Shown piece after piece: positions 1 to 7,367 of a stretch of 9,665 nucleotides of DNA. The notes below the pieces were generated by a model. That model saw only the letters and a program-made list of their open reading frames with translations, had not been told where the DNA came from and made no database searches. The stretch's first letter is position 1, and the number at the start of each line of letters is the position of its first letter. This stretch comes from Flavobacteriales bacterium UBA1995 (lineage in GTDB: Bacteria > Bacteroidota > Bacteroidia > Flavobacteriales_D > Sanyastnellaceae). The stretch spans positions 35,695 to 45,359 of the forward strand of contig DDCX01000025.1 of the NCBI GenBank assembly GCA_002336475.1. Direction: 5' to 3'. The position numbers and the translations under genes were made by a program.

Positions 1-3000
1 GACATCAAGTTCGACTTCTCCGTGACACCAGAAGTGGCGCTGCGAAAAGTCAAAGACAAGGTGGACATCGCCATGAGCGACCCCAGCTTTCCGGACGACC
101 TGCCCAGCGACCCCAACATCTTCGACCTCAACTTCACCGAGCTCGTTCCGGTCATGCAGGTCAACCTTTCTGGCGACTACCCCATCGACCAACTGGAGGA
201 CTATGCCGAAATCCTGCAAGAGCGCATCGAGGATGTCGAGCAAATCAACGAGGCCGAAATCCGAGGGGTGAACGCCAAAGAAATGGAGGTCGAAGTCGAC
301 CACTTGCGGGCAGAAGCCATGCTCGTCAGCTTCAACGACATCGCCCAAGCCATCGGCCAAGAAAACCTGTCCATTTCTGGCGGCGACATCCTCATGGATG
401 GACGGCGACGCACAGTACAGGTGGTCGGCGACTTCCGCGACGCCCAAGACCTTGAATCCATCATTGTCAAGGCCGAAGGAGGGACACCCGTCTACCTGCG
501 CGACGTGGCCAACGTAAAATTCGTGGACCAAGAAGCCACGAGTTTCGCACGTGAGTGGGGCAATCCTGTGGTGTCCCTTGATGTTCGAAAGCGCGCCGGC
601 GAAAACCTCATCATCGCATCCGACGAAATCAACCGCATCATCGAAGAAGCCAAGGCGGAGTTCTTGCCTTCAGACCTCAACGTCAGCATCACTTCCGACC
701 AATCCGATCAGACAAGGACCCAGGTCGACGAGCTCCAAAACAGCATCATCCTCGGCGTACTGCTGGTGGTCGGCGTTTTGTTGTTCTTCCTCGGGTTGCG
801 CAACGCGCTCTTCGTAGGTGTGGCGATTCCGCTGTCCATGTTCCTCAGCTTCGCCATCCTCAACGCGTTGGGAATCACCTTCAACGTGATGGTGCTCTTT
901 GCACTGGTACTGGCGCTCGGCATGCTCGTGGACAACGGCATCGTGGTGGTCGAGAACATCTACCGATTGATGGACGAGGGCATGTCGCCCTTTGATGCTG
1001 CGCGTTATGGTGTCGGTGAAGTCGCCTGGCCCATCATCGCCTCTACTGCCACCACATTGGCAGCGTTCCTGCCCTTGGCCATTTGGCCCGGCATCATCGG
1101 AGAGTTTATGAAGTACCTGCCGATGACCCTCATCATCGTCTTGTCTTCCTCGCTGTTCATTGCTTTGGTCATCAACCCCATGTTGACAAGCCTGTACATG
1201 CGGGTGGAAGAAGCTGAAATGAACGTGCGTCGGCTCTTCATCACCACGGGCATTCTGGTTGTTTTGGGGCTGTTGCTCTTGGGAACGGGCTGGACCACCT
1301 TGGGCAACCTCTTCATCCTCGGCGGCATCATTGGGATCCTCAACCGGTACCTCTTGACACCGGCTACAGCTTGGTTCCAAAACAAACTGCTCCCAGCCCT
1401 CGAGAACAGCTACGAGCGCCTGCTGCGTTTTTCACTCCGGGGCAGCAAGCCCTGGCTGTTCTTCTACGGCATGATCGGACTGCTCTTTGCTTCCCTGGTG
1501 CTGCTGGGCGTGTTCCCGCCTAAGGTGGAGTTCTTCCCACAGAACGAGCCGCAGTATGTCAATGTCTACATCGACATGCCCATTGGCACGGACATCGAAG
1601 AAACCAACCGGGTCACCAAGGAAGTAGAGGACATGGTCATGAAGGCCATCAACCAGCCGGCTTTCTTGCGCGAAGGTGCAGACGGCTCCTCCGAGCAGTT
1701 TCTAGTCAACTCTGTCATCGCGCAGGTGGGTGAAGGAACCTCCGACCCTGCCGAAGGACCACAATTGGGTGCCACGCCAAACAAAGGCCGGATTACCGTC
1801 AGTTTTTTGAAGTTCCAAGACCGGCAGGGTGTGCGCACCACCGATGTCTTGAACGCCATCCGCGACGAGGTCAAAGGCTACCCAGACGCCATCATCCGAG
1901 CGACCAAAAACTCAGACGGTCCACCGCAAGGGTTGCCCATTAACCTCGAAATCACCAGCACCGACTATGAGACGGCCTTGACGTATGCCGACGGCATGAA
2001 GCGCTTCATTGAGGCCACCGGGATTCAGGGGGTAGAAGGACTCAAGCTCGACGTAGAAAAATCCAAGCCGGAAATGCCCATTTCCATCGACCGGGACAAA
2101 GCCCGTCGGTATGGATTGAGCACGCAGCAAATTGGCTACGGCATCCGAAGCGCCCTCTTTGGCCGCGAAGTCAGCCGCTACAAGGACGGCGAGGACGACT
2201 ATCCGATCAACCTGAGGTTCTCTGACGCCTACCGCAACAACGCCGACGCTTTGATGAACCAAAAGATCATCTTCCGAAGCGCCTCAGACGGCCAAATCAA
2301 GGAGGTGCCCATTTCCGCTGTCGCCACCGCGGGCAGGTCCACCACCTACAACGCCATCAAGCGGAAAGACCTCGACCGTACCGTAACCCTGTCGTCTAAC
2401 GTACTCGGCGGATACAACGCCAACGAAGTGGTGGCGTCCATCAAGGAAGCCATGAGCGACTACCCCGCTCAAGACGGTGTACAGTGGGAGTTTACAGGCC
2501 AGCAAGAGGAACAAGCCAAGGAAATGGCCTTTCTCTCCAAAGCGCTTGTCATCGCGCTGTTCCTGATTTTCTTGATCATTGTGGCCCAATTCAACAGCAT
2601 CTCCACGCCTTTCATCATCGGCTTCAGTGTGCTGTTTTCGCTCACCGGCGTGTTCCTCGGCCTGGTGGTTTTCCGCCAAGACTTTGTGATCATCATGACC
2701 ATGATCGGCATCATCTCCCTCGCAGGGGTTGTGGTCAACAATGCCATCGTTTTGATCGACTACACCAACCTACTGTTCGACCGCAGGAAACGCGAATTGG
2801 AATTGGGGGAAGACGACTTACTGCCCTTTGCAGAAATTGTCCCGCTCATCATCAAGGGCGGACGTACACGTCTGCGTCCCGTGCTGCTGACCGCCATCAC
2901 CACCGTGCTCGGATTGCTTCCGCTGGCCATTGGAATCAACGTGGATTTCGTGAGCCTCCTCGCTGAGTACGACCCCAAAATCTACATCGGAGGAGACAAC

Positions 3001-3150
3001 AACATCTTCTGGAAACCCATGAGTTGGGCCATCATTTATGGCTTGACCTTCGCGACCTTCCTGACCCTCGTCATTGTCCCCATCATGATGTGGTACTTGA
3101 CCCGTGCCGACTACAAGTGGCTCAAGCGCCTTCCCATCGACCCTGCCTGA
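1..3150 (+). CDS. RND-family efflux transporter inner-membrane permease (5' end outside window)
   Basis: This is the inner-membrane, proton-driven permease of a tripartite efflux complex, working with a periplasmic adaptor and an outer-membrane channel. The frame is open from base 1, so the N-terminus (roughly 100 residues or more, judged from family length) is missing and the GTG at 22 is not a real start. Numbering residues from base 1, the docking/porter domains come first. Next is the TM4 motif GMLVDNGIVVVENI around residues 308-321. The second half has TM10 with VVVNNAIVLID around 911-921. Compared with AcrB, D407 is kept (D311), D408 is Asn (N312) and the K940 position is Asn (N913). 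Two extra hydrophobic stretches occupy about 410-450 between the repeats, and a polar insertion at about 978-1000 precedes the last TM helix. Both look lineage-specific. The C-terminus is intact (TGA 3148-3150). The family is certain; the substrate is not readable. The closest fit is the HAE1/AcrB-like hydrophobe type rather than a metal exporter. Confidence 0.93.
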   Translation, partial: DIKFDFSVTPEVALRKVKDKVDIAMSDPSFPDDLPSDPNIFDLNFTELVPVMQVNLSGDYPIDQLEDYAEILQERIEDVEQINEAEIRGVNAKEMEVEVDHLRAEAMLVSFNDIAQAIGQENLSISGGDILMDGRRRTVQVVGDFRDAQDLESIIVKAEGGTPVYLRDVANVKFVDQEATSFAREWGNPVVSLDVRKRAGENLIIASDEINRIIEEAKAEFLPSDLNVSITSDQSDQTRTQVDELQNSIILGVLLVVGVLLFFLGLRNALFVGVAIPLSMFLSFAILNALGITFNVMVLFALVLALGMLVDNGIVVVENIYRLMDEGMSPFDAARYGVGEVAWPIIASTATTLAAFLPLAIWPGIIGEFMKYLPMTLIIVLSSSLFIALVINPMLTSLYMRVEEAEMNVRRLFITTGILVVLGLLLLGTGWTTLGNLFILGGIIGILNRYLLTPATAWFQNKLLPALENSYERLLRFSLRGSKPWLFFYGMIGLLFASLVLLGVFPPKVEFFPQNEPQYVNVYIDMPIGTDIEETNRVTKEVEDMVMKAINQPAFLREGADGSSEQFLVNSVIAQVGEGTSDPAEGPQLGATPNKGRITVSFLKFQDRQGVRTTDVLNAIRDEVKGYPDAIIRATKNSDGPPQGLPINLEITSTDYETALTYADGMKRFIEATGIQGVEGLKLDVEKSKPEMPISIDRDKARRYGLSTQQIGYGIRSALFGREVSRYKDGEDDYPINLRFSDAYRNNADALMNQKIIFRSASDGQIKEVPISAVATAGRSTTYNAIKRKDLDRTVTLSSNVLGGYNANEVVASIKEAMSDYPAQDGVQWEFTGQQEEQAKEMAFLSKALVIALFLIFLIIVAQFNSISTPFIIGFSVLFSLTGVFLGLVVFRQDFVIIMTMIGIISLAGVVVNNAIVLIDYTNLLFDRRKRELELGEDDLLPFAEIVPLIIKGGRTRLRPVLLTAITTVLGLLPLAIGINVDFVSLLAEYDPKIYIGGDNNIFWKPMSWAIIYGLTFATFLTLVIVPIMMWYLTRADYKWLKRLPIDPA

Positions 3151-3164
3151 AAGCAACAGTAAGC

Positions 3165-4205
3165 ATGCAGCACAACACACTCCTCATCACTGGGGTTAGC
3201 GGATTTCTTGGTGGACACATGACCCTCGAAGCCTTGCGTCAAGGCCACACTGTGCGTGGCACATTGCGGTCCATGAAGCGCGCCGATTCCGTTCGGAAAA
3301 TGCTCGCTTCACATCTCGGCGCCGATTCCGAAGAAGCCCTAAAACGCCTCACCTTTCACGAGGCCGATTTGCTCTCCCCAAAAGGATGGCGGGATGCCGC
3401 TGCCGGCTGTGACGCCGCATTGCATGTCGCTTCCCCCTTTCCTTTGGCTGCGCCCAAGGACGAACAAGAGGTCGTCGGGCCCGCCAGAATGGGACTCAAA
3501 AACGTATTCGACGCATGCGCCGCTGAGGGCGTGAACCGTTTCGTGCAAACCTCCTCTACCGTGGCCATTGTGTACGGTCATGGTCGCCAAAAAACAGACT
3601 TTACCGAAAAGGATTGGACCCAACTCGATGGCGGCATGATCTCGGCTTACATCAAGAGCAAGACCCTCGCAGAGCAAGACCTCTGGCTGATGGCCAAGCA
3701 ACAGCCGAAAATGGCCGTTTCTGCCGTCAATCCAGGTTTCATATTGGGGCCCATCCTCGATCGAAAAGACGCCGGTACCAGCGGTGACGTTGTCCTCAAA
3801 ATGATGCGCGGCGAATTCCCTGGGGTTCCCCACCTCGGCTACCCGACCGTTGACGTACGTGACGTAGTGAGCCTGCACTTTCTGGTGCTCAACGACGAAA
3901 AAGCAGACGGACAGCGGTTTGCTGCCACCGCCAACACCCTTCCTTTTCGAGATTTGGCAAAGGCACTTAAAGCCGCCTTCCCCAAAGAAGGCCGAAAAGT
4001 GGGCACCATGGCCATGCCCAACTTCTTGCTGCGGTTCTTCTCTTTGTTTGACCCTTCACTGCGTGTTGTACTCGCCGAGTTGGGCTACATGGCTTCCGTA
4101 TCGTCCGACATTGCGCGCAAACGATACGGCTGGAAACCGCGGCCTGCCGAAGAAGCTGGCGTCGCTGCGGCCCAAAGTCTCATCGATCTCGGGTATCTCG
4201 ACTGA
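3165..4205 (+). CDS. NAD(P)-dependent extended SDR reductase (dihydroflavonol-4-reductase/aldehyde reductase-like)
   Basis: This 346-residue soluble oxidoreductase belongs to the NAD-dependent epimerase/dehydratase (extended short-chain dehydrogenase) superfamily. The Rossmann glycine motif TGVSGFLG is at residues 9-16. R35 in TLRSMKR, at the end of the second strand, favours NADPH. Catalytic Ser is S130 or S131 (QTSSTVAI) and the YxxxK pair is Y162/K166 (AYIKSK). The order and spacing match dihydroflavonol-4-reductase-like aldehyde/ketone reductases, which reduce a carbonyl to an alcohol; the actual substrate is unknown. The frame is open further upstream, to 3024, but that part overlaps the permease gene and is a shadow of it. 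The ATG at 3165, 14 bases after the permease stop, puts the Rossmann motif at the usual distance from the N-terminus. No clear Shine-Dalgarno is visible. Co-transcription with the permease is likely from the spacing. Confidence 0.9.
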   Translation: MQHNTLLITGVSGFLGGHMTLEALRQGHTVRGTLRSMKRADSVRKMLASHLGADSEEALKRLTFHEADLLSPKGWRDAAAGCDAALHVASPFPLAAPKDEQEVVGPARMGLKNVFDACAAEGVNRFVQTSSTVAIVYGHGRQKTDFTEKDWTQLDGGMISAYIKSKTLAEQDLWLMAKQQPKMAVSAVNPGFILGPILDRKDAGTSGDVVLKMMRGEFPGVPHLGYPTVDVRDVVSLHFLVLNDEKADGQRFAATANTLPFRDLAKALKAAFPKEGRKVGTMAMPNFLLRFFSLFDPSLRVVLAELGYMASVSSDIARKRYGWKPRPAEEAGVAAAQSLIDLGYLD

Positions 4206-4222
4206 TTCCCTCACAGCCGCTC

Positions 4223-4249
4223 TAAATTCGCAACTCCGGAACCTTCCGG
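4223..4249 (+). promoter_or_regulatory. Weak -7-like box and 14-base dyad before the purF-like gene
   Basis: TAAATTCG at 4223-4230 matches the Bacteroidota -7 consensus TAnnTTTG at all but one defined base. No TTTG-like -33 element is seen at the usual distance. Five bases later the dyad CCGGAA-CC-TTCCGG (4236-4249) ends 6 bases before the ATG at 4256. As RNA it could form a 5-bp stem with a 4-base loop next to the start codon; as DNA it could be an operator. Both roles are inference. Confidence 0.3.
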
Positions 4250-4255
4250 CACCCG

Positions 4256-6157
4256 ATGAGCGACCTTCTCCAACACGAGTGTGGCATAGCCCTTCTCCGG
4301 CTCAAAAAGCCCCTGCAGTATTACATCGACCACTATGGGACGGCCTTCTACGGCCTGAACAAGATGTACCTCCTGATGGAGAAACAGCGCAACCGAGGCC
4401 AAGACGGCGTGGGCCTGGCCAACGTCAAGCTCAATGTTCCGCCAGGACACCGCTACCTGAGCCGATCTCGTTCAGTCGCCAACCAACCCATTGAAGACCT
4501 GTTCTCTCAAGTCATGGGCCGGTTTGCCGACACCCAAGAGTTTCATCCCGAGAAACTCAAAGACGCCGCTTGGCTGCAAAAGGAGTTTGCCTTTACAGGT
4601 GAAGTCTTCCTCGGGCACTTGCGCTATGGCACCTATGGCAGAAACACCATAGAAAGGGTCCATCCTTTTTTGAGACAAAACAATTGGCGCAGCCGCACCT
4701 TGGCGCTTGCAGGGAACTTCAACCTCACCAACGTCGATGAACTCTTCGATGTTCTCGTAGGTCTGGGTCAGCATCCCAAGGAAAAGGCCGACACCGTCAC
4801 TGTTCTCGAAAAGGTCGGCCACTTTCTCGATGAAGAAGTAGAAGCCCGTTTCCGTGAATTCAAGGAGAAAGGCCATGAAAACCACGAGATCAGCGACCTC
4901 ATCGCCCAGAACCTCAACGTTGGAAGCGTCATCGAACGCGCCTCAGAAGCTTGGGACGGTGGTTATGTCATGGGGGGCATCATCGGGACTGGCGACGCCT
5001 TTATTGCCCGTGATCCAAACGGCATTCGGCCTTGTTTTTGGTACGAAGACGATGAAGTGGTTGTGGCCGCGTCAGAGCGCCCCGTGATACAAACTGCTTT
5101 CAACACCACTACCGCTCAGGTCCGTGAGTTGGAGCCCGGTGAAGCCCTTCTTATTGGCAAGGATGGCACGACCCAACTCAAGCAGGTGCGGCCTGCTGGA
5201 CAACGCACACCCTGCAGCTTTGAACGCATCTACTTCTCTCGCGGAAACGATGCAGACATCTACAAAGAGCGCATGGCCTTGGGTGAAACCCTTGTCCCAA
5301 AAGTGCTGGAGGCCATTGAACACGATATAGACTCCTCGGTGTTCAGCTTTATTCCCAACACCGCGGAAACCTCGTTTTACGGTTTGGTAAAGGGCATTGA
5401 AAGCCACTTGAACAAGAGTAAAATTGAGCGCATCATTGGTTTGGGTAAATCCCCTGATCCTGCCGAAATCAAAGAAATCCTCGAAGAGCGCCCCAGGGTT
5501 GACAAAGTCGCCTTGAAAGACGCCAAACTCAGAACTTTCATCGCAGACGATGGCGCGCGAGACGACCTTGTCGCACATGCTTACGACATTACCTACGGGA
5601 CTGTCGAACGACACAAAGACCAGCTGGTGGTCATCGACGACAGCATTGTTCGGGGAACAACCCTCAAGCGCAGTATCCTGCGCATCCTCGACCGACTCGA
5701 CCCAAAACGCATCGTCGTAGTCAGCAGTGCTCCTCAAATCCGGTACCCAGATTGCTATGGCATCGATATGGCCAAAATGGGGGATTTCATCGCCTTTCAA
5801 GCGGCCATTGCATTGCACAAGGAACGCGGAAACGAAGCCCTCATCGAAACGGTGTACAATGCCTGTATCGAAGAGCTCAAAAAGCCTTTTGCGGAGCAGG
5901 GCAACATGGTCAAGCCCATTTACGAGAACTTGACACCTGAAGAGACGTCAGACAAGATTTCCGCCCTTTTGACGCCAGCAAACATGAAGGCTGAGGTAAA
6001 GATTATCTATCAAGGGATCCAAGGGCTGCATGCCGCCATTCCAAACCACAAGGGCGACTGGTATTTCACCGGAGACTTCCCGACCCCGGGAGGAAACCGC
6101 GTAGTGAACCGCGCCTTCGTCTTTTGGAAAGAAGGACGGACGAAACGGGCTTACTAA
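4256..6157 (+). CDS. purF: PurF-like amidophosphoribosyltransferase / class II glutamine amidotransferase, long Bacteroidota form
   Basis: The protein has 633 residues and two fused activities. The N-terminal Ntn-type glutaminase has likely nucleophile C9 in HECGIALL, which implies removal of an 8-residue propeptide. It also has NRGQDGVGLA (46-55), GHLRYGTYG (120-128), GNFNLTN (153-159) and RDPNGIRP (252-259). The C-terminal phosphoribosyltransferase carries the PRPP loop VVIDDSIVRGTT (458-469). PurF makes phosphoribosylamine from PRPP and glutamine, the first step of purine synthesis. The protein is well over 100 residues longer than classical PurF, with extra material in the glutaminase half (about 85-115 and 170-225) and at the C-terminus. 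Of the Fe-S cysteines of Bacillus PurF, C320 (TPCSFE) and C500 (DCYGID) have likely counterparts, but the C-terminal CxxC is absent. Many Bacteroidota carry this form beside a shorter PurF, so it may be a paralogue with a related role; the symbol is given on family grounds. It starts 50 bases after the SDR gene and converges on cysH. Confidence 0.85.
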   Translation: MSDLLQHECGIALLRLKKPLQYYIDHYGTAFYGLNKMYLLMEKQRNRGQDGVGLANVKLNVPPGHRYLSRSRSVANQPIEDLFSQVMGRFADTQEFHPEKLKDAAWLQKEFAFTGEVFLGHLRYGTYGRNTIERVHPFLRQNNWRSRTLALAGNFNLTNVDELFDVLVGLGQHPKEKADTVTVLEKVGHFLDEEVEARFREFKEKGHENHEISDLIAQNLNVGSVIERASEAWDGGYVMGGIIGTGDAFIARDPNGIRPCFWYEDDEVVVAASERPVIQTAFNTTTAQVRELEPGEALLIGKDGTTQLKQVRPAGQRTPCSFERIYFSRGNDADIYKERMALGETLVPKVLEAIEHDIDSSVFSFIPNTAETSFYGLVKGIESHLNKSKIERIIGLGKSPDPAEIKEILEERPRVDKVALKDAKLRTFIADDGARDDLVAHAYDITYGTVERHKDQLVVIDDSIVRGTTLKRSILRILDRLDPKRIVVVSSAPQIRYPDCYGIDMAKMGDFIAFQAAIALHKERGNEALIETVYNACIEELKKPFAEQGNMVKPIYENLTPEETSDKISALLTPANMKAEVKIIYQGIQGLHAAIPNHKGDWYFTGDFPTPGGNRVVNRAFVFWKEGRTKRAY

Positions 6158-6194
6158 GGAGCCTTAACGCGGGGCAAGGATTATGGCAAGGGAC
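6158..6194. other. Convergent intergenic gap, no convincing terminator
   Basis: These 37 bases separate two convergent genes. The only symmetry is TAAGG-AG-CCTTA (6155-6166), which overlaps the purF-like stop codon. Its 2-base centre leaves at most a 4-bp stem and no T-run follows on either strand. It is too weak to call a terminator. Confidence 0.4.
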
Positions 6195-6887
6195 TCAACC
6201 CTTGTGCAATCCGCACTCTTTGGAGGACTGCTCCCACCACCAACGGCCTGAACGGGGATGCTCACCAGGCGCCACAGCTCGGGTACAAGGTTCACACCCT
6301 ACACTCGGGTACCCTTGGGCATGCAATGGGTTTACAGGAATGTCAATCACAGGGAGGGCAGCACGAATTTCCTCATCCGTCCAGTCCAACAGCGGGTGCA
6401 ACTTCTTCAGCCCCCAATCCGGTGCCGGCTCCAGCATCTCCAGTCCTGAACGGTTGTCACTTTGTCCACGCCGAAGGCCGGTGATCCAAAGAGACCTCCC
6501 CTCGCACACCTTTTGAAGGGGCAACACTTTGCGCACAGTACAACACCGCTTTCGGGCGTTCACATCGAGGTAAATGGCCTCCATCCCATGTTCCTTCTCG
6601 AAGCCAGAAACATCATCATCCTGCGGGTGCACTTTCTCAATCTCTACCCCTAGAATTTGCTCAGTCAATGCGTGCAATGCCATTGTCTCAGGAAACAACT
6701 TCCCCGTATCGAGGGTCACAATGTCCACAGGCAGCTCAGCCTTGACTATGGCCCATGTCAGAATCTGGTCCTCCTGGCTCAAAGACGTTGTAAATACGGC
6801 CCTCTCCAAAGGAGACTCACGGTGCACGAAATCGGCAATAAGGCCCCCAAGTTTAGACAGCTTGGAACAGGCAAGCATGGTAGTCAT
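6195..6887 (-). CDS. cysH: Adenylyl-sulfate (APS) reductase, thioredoxin-dependent, CysH family with [4Fe-4S] cysteines
   Basis: This cytoplasmic enzyme of assimilatory sulfate reduction reduces APS (or PAPS) to sulfite with thioredoxin as electron donor. With the ATG at 6887 it has 230 residues. The nucleotide-binding part shows FTTSLSQEDQ (32-41) and TLDTGKLFPET (58-68). The paired cysteines C115-C116 (KRCCTVRK) and C198/C201 (GCEPC) are the [4Fe-4S] ligands that distinguish APS reductases from the cluster-free E. coli PAPS reductase. The catalytic cysteine is C225 in the C-terminal ECGLHKG. Three starts are possible: GTG 6911, ATG 6887 and ATG 6878. I prefer 6887 because GTG 6911 lies inside a palindrome and upstream of a -7-like box, but this is not decisive. 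The gene follows the Rrf2 regulator by 25 bases (GTG) or 49 bases (ATG). No cysD/N, sulfite reductase or siroheme gene is in the window. Confidence 0.93.
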   Translation of the reverse strand: MTTMLACSKLSKLGGLIADFVHRESPLERAVFTTSLSQEDQILTWAIVKAELPVDIVTLDTGKLFPETMALHALTEQILGVEIEKVHPQDDDVSGFEKEHGMEAIYLDVNARKRCCTVRKVLPLQKVCEGRSLWITGLRRGQSDNRSGLEMLEPAPDWGLKKLHPLLDWTDEEIRAALPVIDIPVNPLHAQGYPSVGCEPCTRAVAPGEHPRSGRWWWEQSSKECGLHKG

Positions 6888-6892
6888 GCCTG

Positions 6893-6911
6893 CAAATTTA
6901 AGTGTTAACAC
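6893..6911 (-). promoter_or_regulatory. TAAATTTG -7-like box and 10-base palindrome between rrf2 and cysH
   Basis: On the - strand, TAAATTTG (6900-6893) is a full match to the Bacteroidota -7 consensus TAnnTTTG. Directly upstream of it is the perfect palindrome GTGTTAACAC (6911-6902). No clear -33 element is visible about 19 bases upstream. A start point just after the box would favour ATG 6887 (nearly leaderless) or ATG 6878. Candidate internal cysH promoter with operator, possibly for the neighbouring Rrf2 protein; the regulator link is inference. Confidence 0.4.
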
Positions 6912-6936
6912 ACTATTCCCATTAAACTTATAGGAA

Positions 6937-7356
6937 TTAAATCAGGTCCTGAAGAGATCTGTGCTCCAAAATGGACAATTGTGCATCCCGGGCTTGCACC
7001 ATTACACGCCTCAAGCCGCACTCCTCCTCTTTGCAGTCTTCACAGCGCTCGTAATAGTTCAAGCTCACACAGGCCAGCGGCGCTATTGGGCCATCCATCA
7101 AGCGGATCACCTTGGCCAAGGTGACCTCATCAGGTGCCATGGCCAAGGCGTGCCCTCCCGATGAACCCCGGCGGCTTTTTACAATGCCAGCAGACCTCAA
7201 TTCTCCCAAGATTTGCTCCAAGAACTTCACGCTCATGGTGGCCGCGTCCGCAATGGAGCGCGCACTCGACCATTGTTTGGCCGCCTCATCGGCGTCGTAC
7301 AAACGGGTCAACACCGTTAATGCACGGAGGGCATATTGCGCTTTTTTAGTGAGCAA
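6937..7356 (-). CDS. Rrf2-family transcriptional regulator with four-cysteine (Fe-S-type) cluster
   Basis: This 139-residue winged-helix regulator belongs to the Rrf2/IscR/NsrR/CymR family. The N-terminal KKAQYALRAL (4-13) and the wing SRRGSSGGHAL (61-71) are family hallmarks; the SIADAATMSVKFLEQIL stretch (34-50) forms the DNA-reading helix. Four cysteines (C96, C105, C108, C113) lie where IscR and NsrR bind an iron-sulfur cluster, so redox or cluster sensing is likely, though a ligand-responsive CymR-like role is not excluded. The start is a TTG at 7356. No ATG or GTG lies nearby in frame, and starting here gives the typical MLxKKxxYAL N-terminus. The gene begins 11 bases after the stop of the T9SS protein gene and ends just upstream of cysH. 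This suggests joint transcription and local control of sulfate reduction. Confidence 0.9.
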   Translation of the reverse strand: MLTKKAQYALRALTVLTRLYDADEAAKQWSSARSIADAATMSVKFLEQILGELRSAGIVKSRRGSSGGHALAMAPDEVTLAKVIRLMDGPIAPLACVSLNYYERCEDCKEEECGLRRVMVQARDAQLSILEHRSLQDLI

Positions 7357-7367
7357 AACAGAAAGGC

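Noticed and set aside
670..1380. 236-residue open frame on the - strand inside the permease gene
   Set aside because: It is rich in His, Gln, Asp and Glu with low complexity, as expected for the antisense of a membrane-protein gene; the + strand gene is unmistakable.
3024..3164. Upstream extension of the SDR gene
   Set aside because: It lies inside the permease coding region, has a Pro/His/Cys-rich composition unlike an SDR N-terminus, and would push the Rossmann motif about 47 residues inward.
5072..5818. 248-residue open frame on the - strand inside the purF-like gene
   Set aside because: Shadow of a gene with clear glutaminase and PRPP motifs; no recognisable domain of its own.
6155..6166. 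Bidirectional terminator between the convergent genes
   Set aside because: The arms are only 5 bases around a 2-base centre with no T-run on either strand.
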